From contig CBDDKN010000002.1 of the NCBI GenBank assembly GCA_965230215.1, positions 1,116,001 through 1,180,000 of the forward strand: 64,000 nt of DNA, read 5' to 3'. Under the pieces are notes generated by a model, which did not search any database, was not told where the DNA came from, and saw only the letters and a list, made by a program, of their open reading frames with translations. Below are positions 35,537-43,654 of this stretch, piece after piece. A program made the translations under genes and the position numbers. The stretch is from RFSX01 sp965230215 (lineage in GTDB: Bacteria > Bacteroidota > Bacteroidia > Chitinophagales > Saprospiraceae). Numbering within the stretch: the first letter of the stretch is position 1; each line of letters starts with the position of its first letter.

Positions 35537-35900
35537 TGAGATGTCTTTTTACTGCTTTCTCAATAACGCTATATTTTTTTATATCTGAATCTATATAGAC
35601 AAACATTAATGCAATTTTAAGATCTGATTGAAGCACCAGCTCTTGCAATTGATGTTTGTGCATTCGATATGCTTCCCGTGTTCTGCGCTTTAAGAGATTT
35701 CTTTTTACCGCTGAACGGATCTTTTTTTTGGGAACGGATACAGCAAATTTAACTGGCCATTCATCTTGCGCTCTCTTTTCTATGAGGTATGCAATTCTAT
35801 ATGGGTAAATGAATTGCTTGTCTCCTTCGTTAAACAATCTGGAGATAAGCTTAAGGCTCTTAAGCCTTTCGTAGGATTTTAATGTGTTAGCCTGAGTCAT
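35508..35900 (-). CDS. rnpA: Ribonuclease P protein component
   Basis: 130 residues; the protein subunit assists the RNase P RNA in 5' tRNA processing. The family signature is VPKKKIRSAVKRNLLKRRTREAYR (about 60-83; the conserved block runs R-N-x2-K-R-x2-R-E). The position next to rpmH is the normal bacterial order. The end overlaps the next gene by 29 bases. Confidence 0.92.
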   Translation of the reverse strand: MTQANTLKSYERLKSLKLISRLFNEGDKQFIYPYRIAYLIEKRAQDEWPVKFAVSVPKKKIRSAVKRNLLKRRTREAYRMHKHQLQELVLQSDLKIALMFVYIDSDIKKYSVIEKAVKRHLNAISQLLTD

Positions 35901-35967
35901 CTAAACAATTATGACTCGAAGGAACGGTAGTATATTAAAAGATTAATGTGCAATAAACAGGGCGATG

Positions 35968-36123
35968 CTACTTGCTGTGCATCTCATCAGAAACAGTAAG
36001 CTTATGACGGCCTTTAGCTCTTCTATTAGCTAGAACCTTACGACCATTTTTAGTCGCCATTCTCGATCTGAAGCCATGTTTGTTGACTCTTTTTCTCTTT
36101 GATGGTTGAAAAGTCCTTTTCAT
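35968..36123 (-). CDS. rpmH: Ribosomal protein bL34
   Basis: 51 residues, found by reading the gap between rnpA and rho. It has the L34 sequence: MKRTFQPSKRKRVNKHGF, RSRMATKNGRKVLANRR and AKGRHKLTVSDE. ATG at 36123, TAG at 35968. Highly basic, as required. The upstream rpmH promoter is described separately; rnpA begins 67 bases downstream. Confidence 0.97.
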   Translation of the reverse strand: MKRTFQPSKRKRVNKHGFRSRMATKNGRKVLANRRAKGRHKLTVSDEMHSK

Positions 36124-36166
36124 TTTTAATTGCGTTTCTTATTTAATCCCTGAAATAAAAGGAATG

Positions 36167-36197
36167 CAAAAGTATTATATATTTAGATAATAACCAA
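36167..36197 (-). promoter_or_regulatory. Promoter of the rpmH-rnpA operon
   Basis: On the minus strand, a TTG -33 box at 36197-36195, 20 bases, and the perfect -7 box TACTTTTG at 36174-36167. It lies in the gap after the rho stop, so rpmH need not depend on rho transcription. Leader of about 35 bases. Confidence 0.6.
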
Positions 36198-36220
36198 TAG
36201 CTAAAGCCCTATTTATTTCA

Positions 36221-37843
36221 TTATCCATTCATAGTAACGAGGAATTCCTCATTACTTACTGTTCCATTCATGTGTTTTTTAAGGAACATCATGGCTTCAT
36301 CAGGCTTCATATCAGCCAAATGGTTGCGTAGAACGTGCATTCTGGACAAAATTCCTTCTTCAAGTAACAGATCTTCTCTACGTGTACTTGATTTGATCAG
36401 ATCAATTGCAGGATACATACGCTTGTTGGCCAGACTTCTATCAAGTTGAAGCTCCATATTACCGGTACCTTTGAATTCCTCAAAGATAACTTCATCCATT
36501 TTTGATCCGGTTTCAGTTAGTGCAGTAGCCAGAATGGTTAGTGAACCACCGTTTTCAATATTTCTGGCAGCACCGAAGAACTTCTTAGGCTTTTGTAATG
36601 CATTTGCTTCTACACCACCTGATAACACCTTACCTGATGAAGGTGAAACCGTATTATATGCTCTTGCCAACCTTGTTATAGAATCCAAAAGGATTACCAC
36701 ATCATGACCACTTTCAGTCATACGTTTGGCTTTTTCAATAACAATATTGGCTACACGTACGTGGTTTTCTGCAGGTTGATCAAATGTAGAAGCGATAACT
36801 TCTGCCTTTACACTTCTTTGCATATCTGTTACCTCTTCCGGTCTTTCGTCGATCAGAAGAACAATCATGTAACAATCTGGATGATTATCCGCTATGGCAT
36901 TAGCTATATCCTTCAGCAAGAAAGTCTTACCAGTTTTTGGCTGAGCCACGATCAAACCTCTCTGTCCTTTTCCAATAGGTGTAAACAAGTCGATCATCCT
37001 GTTGCCATAATCCTTTCCTGTCGGATTGGCACATAGGTTAAATTTTTGTTCAGGGAATAGTGGCGTAAGGTAATCAAAAGGGATACGCTCTCTGGTTTTC
37101 TCCGGATCAAGACCATTGATCTTGGATACTCTCAGAAGTGCAAAGTATTTTTCTCCTTCTTTTGGAGGTCTTATAGCACCTTGTACAGTATCACCTGTTT
37201 TCAAACCAAACAATTTGATTTGAGACGGAGATACATAAATATCATCGGGAGAAGAAAGATAATTGTAGTCTGCTGACCTAAGGAAACCATAGCCGTCGCT
37301 CATCATCTCCAGAATACCGGTACCTTCGATTACACCATCCATGTCCACATTGAACCTCTTGACATCTTCTTTCGGTTCTCTAGATTCTCTTTTAGGCCTT
37401 TCCTCCTGTCTTTCTTGTCTCGGTTCTCTAGCCTCTCTTTTGGGCCTGTCTTCTTGTCTTTCTTGCCTCGGTTCTCTGGCTTCTCTTTTGGGTTTATCCT
37501 GAGCCTCTCCATCATTGGATTTGCGCTCTTCTTTTTTGCGAGAATCAGGTCTTCGAGATTCGGTTTTTCTCTGATCTGCATTTTCTTCGCCATTCTCAGG
37601 CTTTCTTCTGCGTCTTTGTTTCTTAGGCTTTTCTTCTTGTTGTTCAGCAACTGCTGGTTCAGCAGCAGCCTCCTTTACTTCTTCTTTTGGTTTTATCTCA
37701 CCGCCTTTTACCGCTTGGTGATCTAGAATTTTATAGATAAGATCTTGTTTGCTTAATCTTTTGAAGCCTTTTAGTTCGAGTTGTTCTGCAATTTCTTTTA
37801 GCTCGGGCACGAGCATTTCATTCAACTGAAGTATATCATACAT
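36221..37843 (-). CDS. rho: Transcription termination factor Rho
   Basis: 540 residues against ~420 in E. coli. The N-terminal Rho-N helix domain (1-45) is followed by an insertion (about 46-165) rich in Arg, Lys, Glu and Gln. RNA-binding OB fold (about 170-245, MSDGYGFLRS), Walker A AQPKTGKT, Walker B-like YMIVLLIDERPEEVTD and the R-loop DSITRLARAYN follow. The insertion contains a tandem 16-residue repeat. Bacteroidota Rho proteins carry such disordered insertions, which may aid RNA binding or condensate formation. Transcribed from its own promoter with a ~100-base leader. All catalytic motifs are intact. Confidence 0.96.
   Translation of the reverse strand: MYDILQLNEMLVPELKEIAEQLELKGFKRLSKQDLIYKILDHQAVKGGEIKPKEEVKEAAAEPAVAEQQEEKPKKQRRRRKPENGEENADQRKTESRRPDSRKKEERKSNDGEAQDKPKREAREPRQERQEDRPKREAREPRQERQEERPKRESREPKEDVKRFNVDMDGVIEGTGILEMMSDGYGFLRSADYNYLSSPDDIYVSPSQIKLFGLKTGDTVQGAIRPPKEGEKYFALLRVSKINGLDPEKTRERIPFDYLTPLFPEQKFNLCANPTGKDYGNRMIDLFTPIGKGQRGLIVAQPKTGKTFLLKDIANAIADNHPDCYMIVLLIDERPEEVTDMQRSVKAEVIASTFDQPAENHVRVANIVIEKAKRMTESGHDVVILLDSITRLARAYNTVSPSSGKVLSGGVEANALQKPKKFFGAARNIENGGSLTILATALTETGSKMDEVIFEEFKGTGNMELQLDRSLANKRMYPAIDLIKSSTRREDLLLEEGILSRMHVLRNHLADMKPDEAMMFLKKHMNGTVSNEEFLVTMNG
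37373..37495 (-). repeat. In-frame tandem repeat in rho (48-base unit)
   Basis: Encodes two near-identical copies of a 16-residue unit, REPRQERQEDRPKREA and REPRQERQEERPKRES, with a partial third (REPKE) and a partial leader unit before. DNA copies differ at a few third-base positions. Charge-rich, predicted disordered; lies in the N-terminal insertion between the Rho-N domain and the OB fold. Confidence 0.85.
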
Positions 37844-37897
37844 GATAAAAACGAATATGGGTTATGTTAATGTCTCCGTAAAAATATTAGTGGGAAA

Positions 37898-37917
37898 TAT
37901 TGTGGGAACTCACAATA
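37898..37917 (-). promoter_or_regulatory. Hairpin in the rho 5' leader
   Basis: Perfect seven-base inverted repeat TATTGTG/CACAATA with a six-base loop (GGAACT on the plus strand), between the rho promoter and the rho ATG, 55-74 bases ahead of the start. Leader of a gene known in other bacteria to be autoregulated by termination. Confidence 0.4.
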
Positions 37918-37946
37918 GATGAAAGAATCAAGGAGTGAATTCGTGG

Positions 37947-37978
37947 CAAATATATAGTTATTCTTCTGATAAAAACAA
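37947..37978 (-). promoter_or_regulatory. Bacteroidota-type promoter of rho
   Basis: On the minus strand, TTG at 37978-37976, 21 bases, then the perfect -7 box TATATTTG at 37954-37947. The resulting transcript would have a leader of about 100 bases. Confidence 0.6.
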
Positions 37979-38118
37979 GTTCAATCCAAATTAATGGAGC
38001 AAAAAGCCTGATTGTCAATATCATTCAATTCACTCTTCTGTATTGGAGTATATTAAGCCCAGAGCAGCCAGACCTGCAATTCGATAATTTTAAAAGCATT
38101 TATGCTTTACAATATCAG

Positions 38119-38126
38119 TATATTTG
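38119..38126 (+). promoter_or_regulatory. Candidate -7 box of the serS promoter
   Basis: TATATTTG, perfect TAnnTTTG, 22 bases before the serS ATG. No certain TTTG is seen at the -33 distance. Together with the rho promoter and leader hairpin it accounts for most of the 305-base rho-serS gap, in which I see no gene. Confidence 0.45.
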
Positions 38127-38148
38127 CAAGCCTAAATTATTGTGCAAA

Positions 38149-39429
38149 ATGTTACAGATTAACAGGATCAGAAACTCACGAAATCCAGTGATAGAAGGTC
38201 TTAAAAAGAGAGGTTGGGATGATGAGAAACTTATCATCCTGGATCAGATTATTGAAGCTGATGACTATCGAAAAAAAATCCAGACTGGTAATGATCAATT
38301 ACTCGCTGAGAGAAATAAACTTTCCAAGGAGATAGGTCAGTTATTCAAAGAGGGAAAAGCAGATGAGGCCAATCAGGCCAAATCAAAAGTTGAGGAGTTA
38401 AAATCTGAAATTGCTGCCAATGAAAAATCCTTAAACGACTTAAAGCAAAAGTTGCTAAACATGCTTTATAAGGTACCTAACATACCTCACGGTAAGGTAC
38501 CAGCTGGATTGACCGAAGATGATAATCAAATCATAAAAGATTGGGAAGGCGCTATGCCTGAAATTCCAGATAATGCATTGCCACATTGGGAACTGGGCAA
38601 GAAATATAATATTCTGGATTTTGAATTGGGCGTTAAGATAACCGGTGCAGGCTTTCCGGTATTTAGAGGGAAAGGAGCTCAGTTTCAAAGAGCTCTTATC
38701 AATTTTTTCCTTGAAGAAGCGCGTGAGAATGGTTATGAAGAGATCGTACCTCCGCATCTTGTAAATGAGCAATCAGGAATAGGAACAGGCAGTTTGCCAG
38801 ATAAGGAGGGACAGATGTATCACATTGAAAAGGATGAGTTGTACCTTATTCCTACTGCAGAAGTCCCGGTGACCAATATTCTTAGGAATGAAATGGTCAA
38901 AGAAGACGATTTTCCATTTAAGTATTGTGCCTACACGCCTTGTTTTAGAAGAGAAGCAGGATCATATGGTGCAGATGTTAAAGGACTTAACAGGGTTCAT
39001 CAGTTTGACAAAGTGGAGATTGTTCAAATCGAGCATCCAGACAAATCACATGAAACTTTAGACGAAATGGTAGCTTATGTAGAAGGACTTCTTCAAAAAC
39101 TGGAACTGCCATACAGGGTACTGCGTTTATGTGGTGGAGACCTTACGTTTGCCTCTGCGCTTACCTATGACTTTGAAGTCTATTCGGCGGCACAGGGCAA
39201 ATGGCTTGAAGTGAGTTCGGTGTCAAATTTTGAAAGTTTCCAGGCCAACAGGCTGAATCTTCGATTTAAAGACAAGCTTGGAAGTCGAAGATTTGCGCAC
39301 ACGCTCAATGGGAGTGCTTTGGCTCTTGCTAGAATAATTGCAGCATTAATGGAAAACAATCAGACAGATGAAGGCATTAAAGTACCAGAGGTGCTCCAGA
39401 AATTTACTGGATTTGACTTAATCAAATAG
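38149..39429 (+). CDS. serS: Seryl-tRNA synthetase
   Basis: 426 residues. The N-terminal long antiparallel coiled coil (about 30-110, KKIQTGNDQLLAERNKLSKEIGQL onward) binds tRNA-Ser; the class II core has motif 2 CFRREAGSYGADVKGLNRVHQF (about 264-285) and motif 3 near the end with the HTLNGSALALARIIAALME block. ATG at 38149 gives MLQINRIRNSRNPVIEGL, the conserved start; an upstream TTG at 38140 adds three residues. The next gene follows four bases after the stop. Confidence 0.97.
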   Translation: MLQINRIRNSRNPVIEGLKKRGWDDEKLIILDQIIEADDYRKKIQTGNDQLLAERNKLSKEIGQLFKEGKADEANQAKSKVEELKSEIAANEKSLNDLKQKLLNMLYKVPNIPHGKVPAGLTEDDNQIIKDWEGAMPEIPDNALPHWELGKKYNILDFELGVKITGAGFPVFRGKGAQFQRALINFFLEEARENGYEEIVPPHLVNEQSGIGTGSLPDKEGQMYHIEKDELYLIPTAEVPVTNILRNEMVKEDDFPFKYCAYTPCFRREAGSYGADVKGLNRVHQFDKVEIVQIEHPDKSHETLDEMVAYVEGLLQKLELPYRVLRLCGGDLTFASALTYDFEVYSAAQGKWLEVSSVSNFESFQANRLNLRFKDKLGSRRFAHTLNGSALALARIIAALMENNQTDEGIKVPEVLQKFTGFDLIK

Positions 39430-39433
39430 AACT

Positions 39434-40123
39434 ATGTTTGGATACATATTAATTATCGGGGTGTTTTCAGTTTTTGGAATGATTATGAGCAGCAAGCTGA
39501 AGTCTACCTTTACAAAATACAGCCGCTTCGCTTTGAACAGCAATATGAGCGGCCGTGAAGTTGCTCAGCATATGTTGAATCACTATGGCATTCATGATGT
39601 TAAGATAGTACCCGGGAGAGGTACGCTGACGGACCATTACAATCCTAAAACCAAGACCATAGCATTGAGTGAACCTGTTTATAATAGCCGCTCTATTTCA
39701 GCTGCGGCCGTTGCAGCTCACGAGTGTGGACATGCAGTACAGCATGCTACCAATTATCCAATGCTGAATATGCGTTCTAATCTTGTTCCTTTGGTACAAT
39801 TGTCTTCGGGTCTTCAGCAGTTCCTATTTATGGGAGGAATCTTCTTTATGGGAATGGGTGTCAACAACTCTTTTGTTCTCTTGATACTTACAGTATCATT
39901 TGGGATTACTTGTTTGTTTTCTCTTGTGACCCTTCCAGTGGAATTTGATGCATCAAAGAGAGCACTGGCTTATCTTGACGACACCGGCATTACGCATGGT
40001 GCCGAATACGATGGCGCACGCAAAGCCTTGTGGTGGGCGGCTATGACTTATGTTGTAAATGCCTTGAGTAGCTTGGCTGCATTTCTATATTTCCTATTAA
40101 GATTTCTCGGTTCAAGGGACTAA
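39434..40123 (+). CDS. Membrane zinc metallopeptidase, YugP-like
   Basis: 229 residues with an N-terminal helix, the zinc motif HECGH (residues 96-100; His96, Glu97, His100) in AAVAAHECGHAVQHA and C-terminal hydrophobic segments (about 118-165 and 197-222). Matches the neutral zinc metallopeptidase family PF04298 (YugP). It starts four bases after serS, so it is cotranscribed. Physiological substrates are unknown. Confidence 0.9.
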   Translation: MFGYILIIGVFSVFGMIMSSKLKSTFTKYSRFALNSNMSGREVAQHMLNHYGIHDVKIVPGRGTLTDHYNPKTKTIALSEPVYNSRSISAAAVAAHECGHAVQHATNYPMLNMRSNLVPLVQLSSGLQQFLFMGGIFFMGMGVNNSFVLLILTVSFGITCLFSLVTLPVEFDASKRALAYLDDTGITHGAEYDGARKALWWAAMTYVVNALSSLAAFLYFLLRFLGSRD

Positions 40124-40152
40124 GCGGAAACCTATTTGTGCTAAACTTCTGT

Positions 40153-40177
40153 TATATTTGAGAACCCCATAGGGTTC
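40153..40177 (+). promoter_or_regulatory. frr promoter -7 box and adjoining 5' hairpin
   Basis: A perfect -7 box TATATTTG at 40153-40160, followed at once by a perfect six-base hairpin GAACCC-CATA-GGGTTC (40162-40177). A TTTG at 40135-40138 is only 14 bases upstream of the -7 box, so a normal -33 box is not clear. If this is the promoter, the hairpin sits at the 5' end of the mRNA. Confidence 0.4.
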
Positions 40178-40203
40178 CAAATTGATTATTTTAAATTATT
40201 AGT

Positions 40204-40767
40204 ATGAGTCAAGCTATAGATACAGCATTTCAGAATGGAAAATCAGGTATGGACAGATCAATCCAACACCTGAAAGATGAGTTGATAAAGATTAGAACTG
40301 GAAAAGCTTCTCCACAGATGCTTAGTGGGATCATGGTCGAGTACTACGGTAATCCGACACCACTAACACAGACTGCAAATGTGAGTACACCAGATTCAAA
40401 AACGATAGCTATTCAGCCGTGGGAAAAATCTCTATTGCCAGCCATTGAGCAAGCCATATTTGCTGCCAATCTGGGCTTGACACCTATGAATGACGGTGAA
40501 TTTGTGCGCATTACCATTCCGCCACTAACTGAAGAGAGACGTAAGGACCTGGTGAAGATGGCCAAATCACTTGCTGAGGATACAAAGGTCAGCATTCGTA
40601 ATGAAAGACATAAGATTCTTAATGTCATCAAGCAAGAAGTAAAGGATGGTTTTCCTGAGGATCAAGGCAAGCGCAGAGAATCACAGGTCCAAGACCTGAT
40701 AAATTCTTATGCTGATACGATTGCCAAGTTGCTTGAAGCAAAGGAACAGGATATCATGACTGTCTAA
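40204..40767 (+). CDS. frr: Ribosome recycling factor
   Basis: 187 residues; splits post-termination ribosomes with EF-G. Family marks are the long helices starting with LKDELIKIRTGKASPQMLSGI (about 24-44), the domain II hinge at PLTQTANVSTPDSKTIAIQPW, and the C-terminal helix QGKRRESQVQDLINSYADTIAKLLEAKEQDIMTV. pyrH, the usual upstream neighbour, is missing here. A BNR-repeat lipoprotein gene follows six bases after the stop. Confidence 0.96.
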   Translation: MSQAIDTAFQNGKSGMDRSIQHLKDELIKIRTGKASPQMLSGIMVEYYGNPTPLTQTANVSTPDSKTIAIQPWEKSLLPAIEQAIFAANLGLTPMNDGEFVRITIPPLTEERRKDLVKMAKSLAEDTKVSIRNERHKILNVIKQEVKDGFPEDQGKRRESQVQDLINSYADTIAKLLEAKEQDIMTV

Positions 40768-40773
40768 TCAATT

Positions 40774-42081
40774 ATGCAAAGACTTACATTTTTATTTTTT
40801 TGTTTTTTCATTCTAGCTTGTTCAAGACAAGCTGTTAAGAAGGAAGGAAACAATTTATTTCCGCAGGATATTAAAGCTGTACGTATCGATGGGGGAGGTT
40901 TCATTGGGCCATGTGAGCCTAGTATCTGTATCAACCCCACAAACCCTGATAACATAGTTGCCGGTGCCGTACTTAATAAATTGTATGTTTCGGAAGATGG
41001 GGGCTTAAGCTGGAAAGTTGATAAACTGCAATCTTCGCATGGTGTATATGGAGACCCAGTAGTCAGAGCCGATCAGAATGGTGTGTTCTATTATGCACAT
41101 CTATCCAATCCTACAGGAAGGGCATACAGAGATACTGCTTTTTTGGATAGGATTGTTATTCAAAAATCAACGGATAAAGGTTACAATTGGAATGATGGAT
41201 CATATACACTTCCACGTTCACCTAAAGATCAGGATAAACATTGGCTTGCCATTGATCCAATAGATCATTCTGTATACATAGCATGGACAGAGTTTGATCT
41301 CTATGGCAGCCGTGATGCAAAAGATAAGTCACGCATCCTTTTCTCTAAATCAACAGATGGTGGAGAGAGCTGGTCTTACCCAATCGTGTTAAGCGAATTG
41401 GAGGGAGATTGTATAGATGACGACCAGACAACAGAGGGTGCTGTTCCTTCAGTTGGTCCCAATGGTGAGATTTATGTAGCCTGGTCTTATGACAACAAGA
41501 TTTACTTCGACAAATCACTTGATAAAGGAGAGACATGGTTGGAAAAGGATATTGTCATAGCTGATCAACCAGGAGGTTGGTCGTATGATATTCCAGGCCT
41601 TATGCGTTGTAACGGGATGCCAATAACTGCAGTAGATCGGAGTGGAGGCAAGAACCAGGGCACCATATATGTCAATTGGAGTGACCAGAGAAATGGTTCT
41701 GATGACACTGATATCTGGTTGAGCAAATCTAATGATGGAGGACTTAGTTGGAGTGATCCAATTCGGGTCAATAATGATGACTCTAAGAGGCATCAGTTTC
41801 TAACATGGATGGACTTAGATCAGACTACAGGTTACTTATATTTTGTCTTTTATGATCGAAGGGATCACAGTGACAACAGTACAGACGTATATCTGGCTGT
41901 TTCGTCAGACGGCGGGAATAGCTTTAGCAATATCAAGATCAATAAGGATTCATTTGTTCCGGAACCGATGGTGTTCTTTGGCGACTACAATGATATAAGT
42001 GTGCATGAGGGACGTGTCAGACCCATATGGACAGAATTCTCAAATGGTCAATTGAGTGTGTGGACTGCCCTGATTAATTAG
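40774..42081 (+). CDS. BNR/Asp-box repeat lipoprotein (sialidase-fold)
   Basis: 435 residues. Type II signal peptide with lipobox ILAC (Cys16 in FFILACSRQ). The rest is a beta-propeller with at least six Asp-box repeats of the S-x-D-x-G-x-x-W type: SEDGGLSWK, STDKGYNWN, STDGGESWS, SLDKGETWL, SNDGGLSWS and SSDGGNSFS. Asp boxes occur in sialidases but also in many non-enzymatic propellers; I see no sialidase arginine triad, so enzymatic activity is unproven. It follows frr by six bases, an unusual partner for a translation factor. Confidence 0.82.
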   Translation: MQRLTFLFFCFFILACSRQAVKKEGNNLFPQDIKAVRIDGGGFIGPCEPSICINPTNPDNIVAGAVLNKLYVSEDGGLSWKVDKLQSSHGVYGDPVVRADQNGVFYYAHLSNPTGRAYRDTAFLDRIVIQKSTDKGYNWNDGSYTLPRSPKDQDKHWLAIDPIDHSVYIAWTEFDLYGSRDAKDKSRILFSKSTDGGESWSYPIVLSELEGDCIDDDQTTEGAVPSVGPNGEIYVAWSYDNKIYFDKSLDKGETWLEKDIVIADQPGGWSYDIPGLMRCNGMPITAVDRSGGKNQGTIYVNWSDQRNGSDDTDIWLSKSNDGGLSWSDPIRVNNDDSKRHQFLTWMDLDQTTGYLYFVFYDRRDHSDNSTDVYLAVSSDGGNSFSNIKINKDSFVPEPMVFFGDYNDISVHEGRVRPIWTEFSNGQLSVWTALIN

Positions 42082-42898
42082 AGATCACCTTTCGTTTAAC
42101 CCCGCTATTATCAAGCACATACAGAAATCTGTTTTTCATTACAGCGGAATCAATTATGGGTTCTAATGATGTAAATATTGTTCGTGGTGAATCGATCATG
42201 CTCGGCTTAATGCTTTCTACACTGATAGAGTTATTGAGTTGAATCAGAATATTATTATCCATCAGAATCAGTTTATCATTCTTACAGCTTCTAGTGGACA
42301 GGTGCTGACCAAAATTGTCAAATATCATATATTCTGAATCCGTGTAGGCGATGACGCTCGATTCATTCACACTAAGATGCACATCAAGTACATCTGTCAT
42401 TTGTCCGAAGTAATATTCATTTGAACTGTATAGTTCATTTCCTGCATCATCAATCTTAATCAGTTTATAACTTACTGGATCATATATCCATATGAAGTTA
42501 TCCGGCGATTGGGCTGCCCCGGTAACTCCCCAATAGCCAATATCTTCCAGCTCGAGTCTTTTGATTTCTGAGAGTGTGTTGTCTAGAAATACAATGGTTT
42601 GATAATCTGTAAAAAACAACATTAGTTTTTGAGGGTTGGACACATCCATGTCCTTGAGTTCACCAAGTCCATAAAATGAATAGCTAAATAATTTGTTCAG
42701 CTTTTTATCATACCTGGAAAGGGTTTTCTCTTTATCCAATACATACATGTTTCCAAAATCATCAGTACGTATCATCTCAAATTCACCAATCATAAGCAGT
42801 TCATTTTGATCTGCATCCTGTCCAATTAACTGAACGGCTGAAATGATGATTAGCAATGAATAAAGGAAAGCTTTTTGCATCCAGTCTCGTGATTTCAT
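42074..42898 (-). CDS. Hypothetical secreted protein, possible beta-propeller
   Basis: 274 residues from ATG at 42898 (ATG at 42922 would overlap the lpxH stop). A signal peptide (FLYSLLIIISAVQLIGQ) precedes repeats of the form IRTDDFGNMYVLDKE, LMLFFTDYQTIVFLDN and SVIAYTDSEYMIFDN, spaced like propeller blades. No recognised catalytic motif. Third gene behind haaO and lpxH; its 3' end overlaps the BNR gene's stop by eight bases. Confidence 0.65.
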   Translation of the reverse strand: MKSRDWMQKAFLYSLLIIISAVQLIGQDADQNELLMIGEFEMIRTDDFGNMYVLDKEKTLSRYDKKLNKLFSYSFYGLGELKDMDVSNPQKLMLFFTDYQTIVFLDNTLSEIKRLELEDIGYWGVTGAAQSPDNFIWIYDPVSYKLIKIDDAGNELYSSNEYYFGQMTDVLDVHLSVNESSVIAYTDSEYMIFDNFGQHLSTRSCKNDKLILMDNNILIQLNNSISVESIKPSMIDSPRTIFTSLEPIIDSAVMKNRFLYVLDNSGVKRKVISN

Positions 42899-42908
42899 GG
42901 TATCAAGA

Positions 42909-43652
42909 TTAATGCAAATCATAGCTTAGAAGTTCCATTTGTTGATTTTCTAGTTTGGCATAACTGTAATGATGAAGCCAATCACCTGTGTTGATGTATC
43001 TTGATTTGTTGTTGCTTAATAATTGATCTATTGGCAGGTGGCGGTGACCAAATATGAAATAATCATAGTAGGATTTTTGAAGGCACCTTTCAGCGTATTG
43101 TATCAACCATTCTTCCTCTGGTCCTTTGAACGGTATCACTTCAAGTTCTTTTTCTCTGGATTTTCTACTCATCCATTTCATAAAACCTATACCTGTGTTG
43201 GGATGTAATCTGGCAAACAGCCATTGATTAAGTGGAGATGAGAAAACTTTTTTGATCAATTTATATGCTTTGTCTCCTGGACCCAGACCATCGCCATGTC
43301 CAATTTTGAATTTGAGCCCATTCAATTCTAAATCCAATGGTTTGGTGTATACTTTCGCTCCAATTTCTTCCTCGAGATAGCCAAACATCCACATGTCGTG
43401 ATTGCCGGTAAATATATGGACAGGAATCCCCTGATCTGTAAATCGGGTCAGTGCGGCAAGGAACCTGGTATAGCCTTTGGGGATTACATTTTTGTATTCA
43501 TACCAATAGTCAAAGGTGTCACCCAGTAAATACAGAGCATCAGAGTCCTGAATTATGGAATCTAACCAATTGATTATGTGGGATTCCCTTTCCCTATTCT
43601 CTATGTTGGTTTTGAGTCCAAGGTGGAAATCAGAGGCAAAGTATATGGCCAT
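42909..43652 (-). CDS. lpxH: UDP-2,3-diacylglucosamine diphosphatase (LpxH-type)
   Basis: 247 residues; calcineurin-like metallophosphoesterase that makes lipid X in lipid A synthesis. Metal motifs in order: DFHLG (8-12), GDTFDYW (44-50), GNHDMW (near 82), GHGDG (near 117) and GHRHLP (near 200). The DFHLG-GDTFD pairing fits LpxH well, though some family members act on other nucleotides. Two bases after haaO's stop, so in one operon. Confidence 0.88.
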   Translation of the reverse strand: MAIYFASDFHLGLKTNIENRERESHIINWLDSIIQDSDALYLLGDTFDYWYEYKNVIPKGYTRFLAALTRFTDQGIPVHIFTGNHDMWMFGYLEEEIGAKVYTKPLDLELNGLKFKIGHGDGLGPGDKAYKLIKKVFSSPLNQWLFARLHPNTGIGFMKWMSRKSREKELEVIPFKGPEEEWLIQYAERCLQKSYYDYFIFGHRHLPIDQLLSNNKSRYINTGDWLHHYSYAKLENQQMELLSYDLH

Positions 43653-43654
43653 AA

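Noticed and set aside
40774..42081. Calling the BNR lipoprotein a sialidase
   Set aside because: Asp boxes are present, but the arginine triad and FRIP motif could not be identified, so activity is not claimed.
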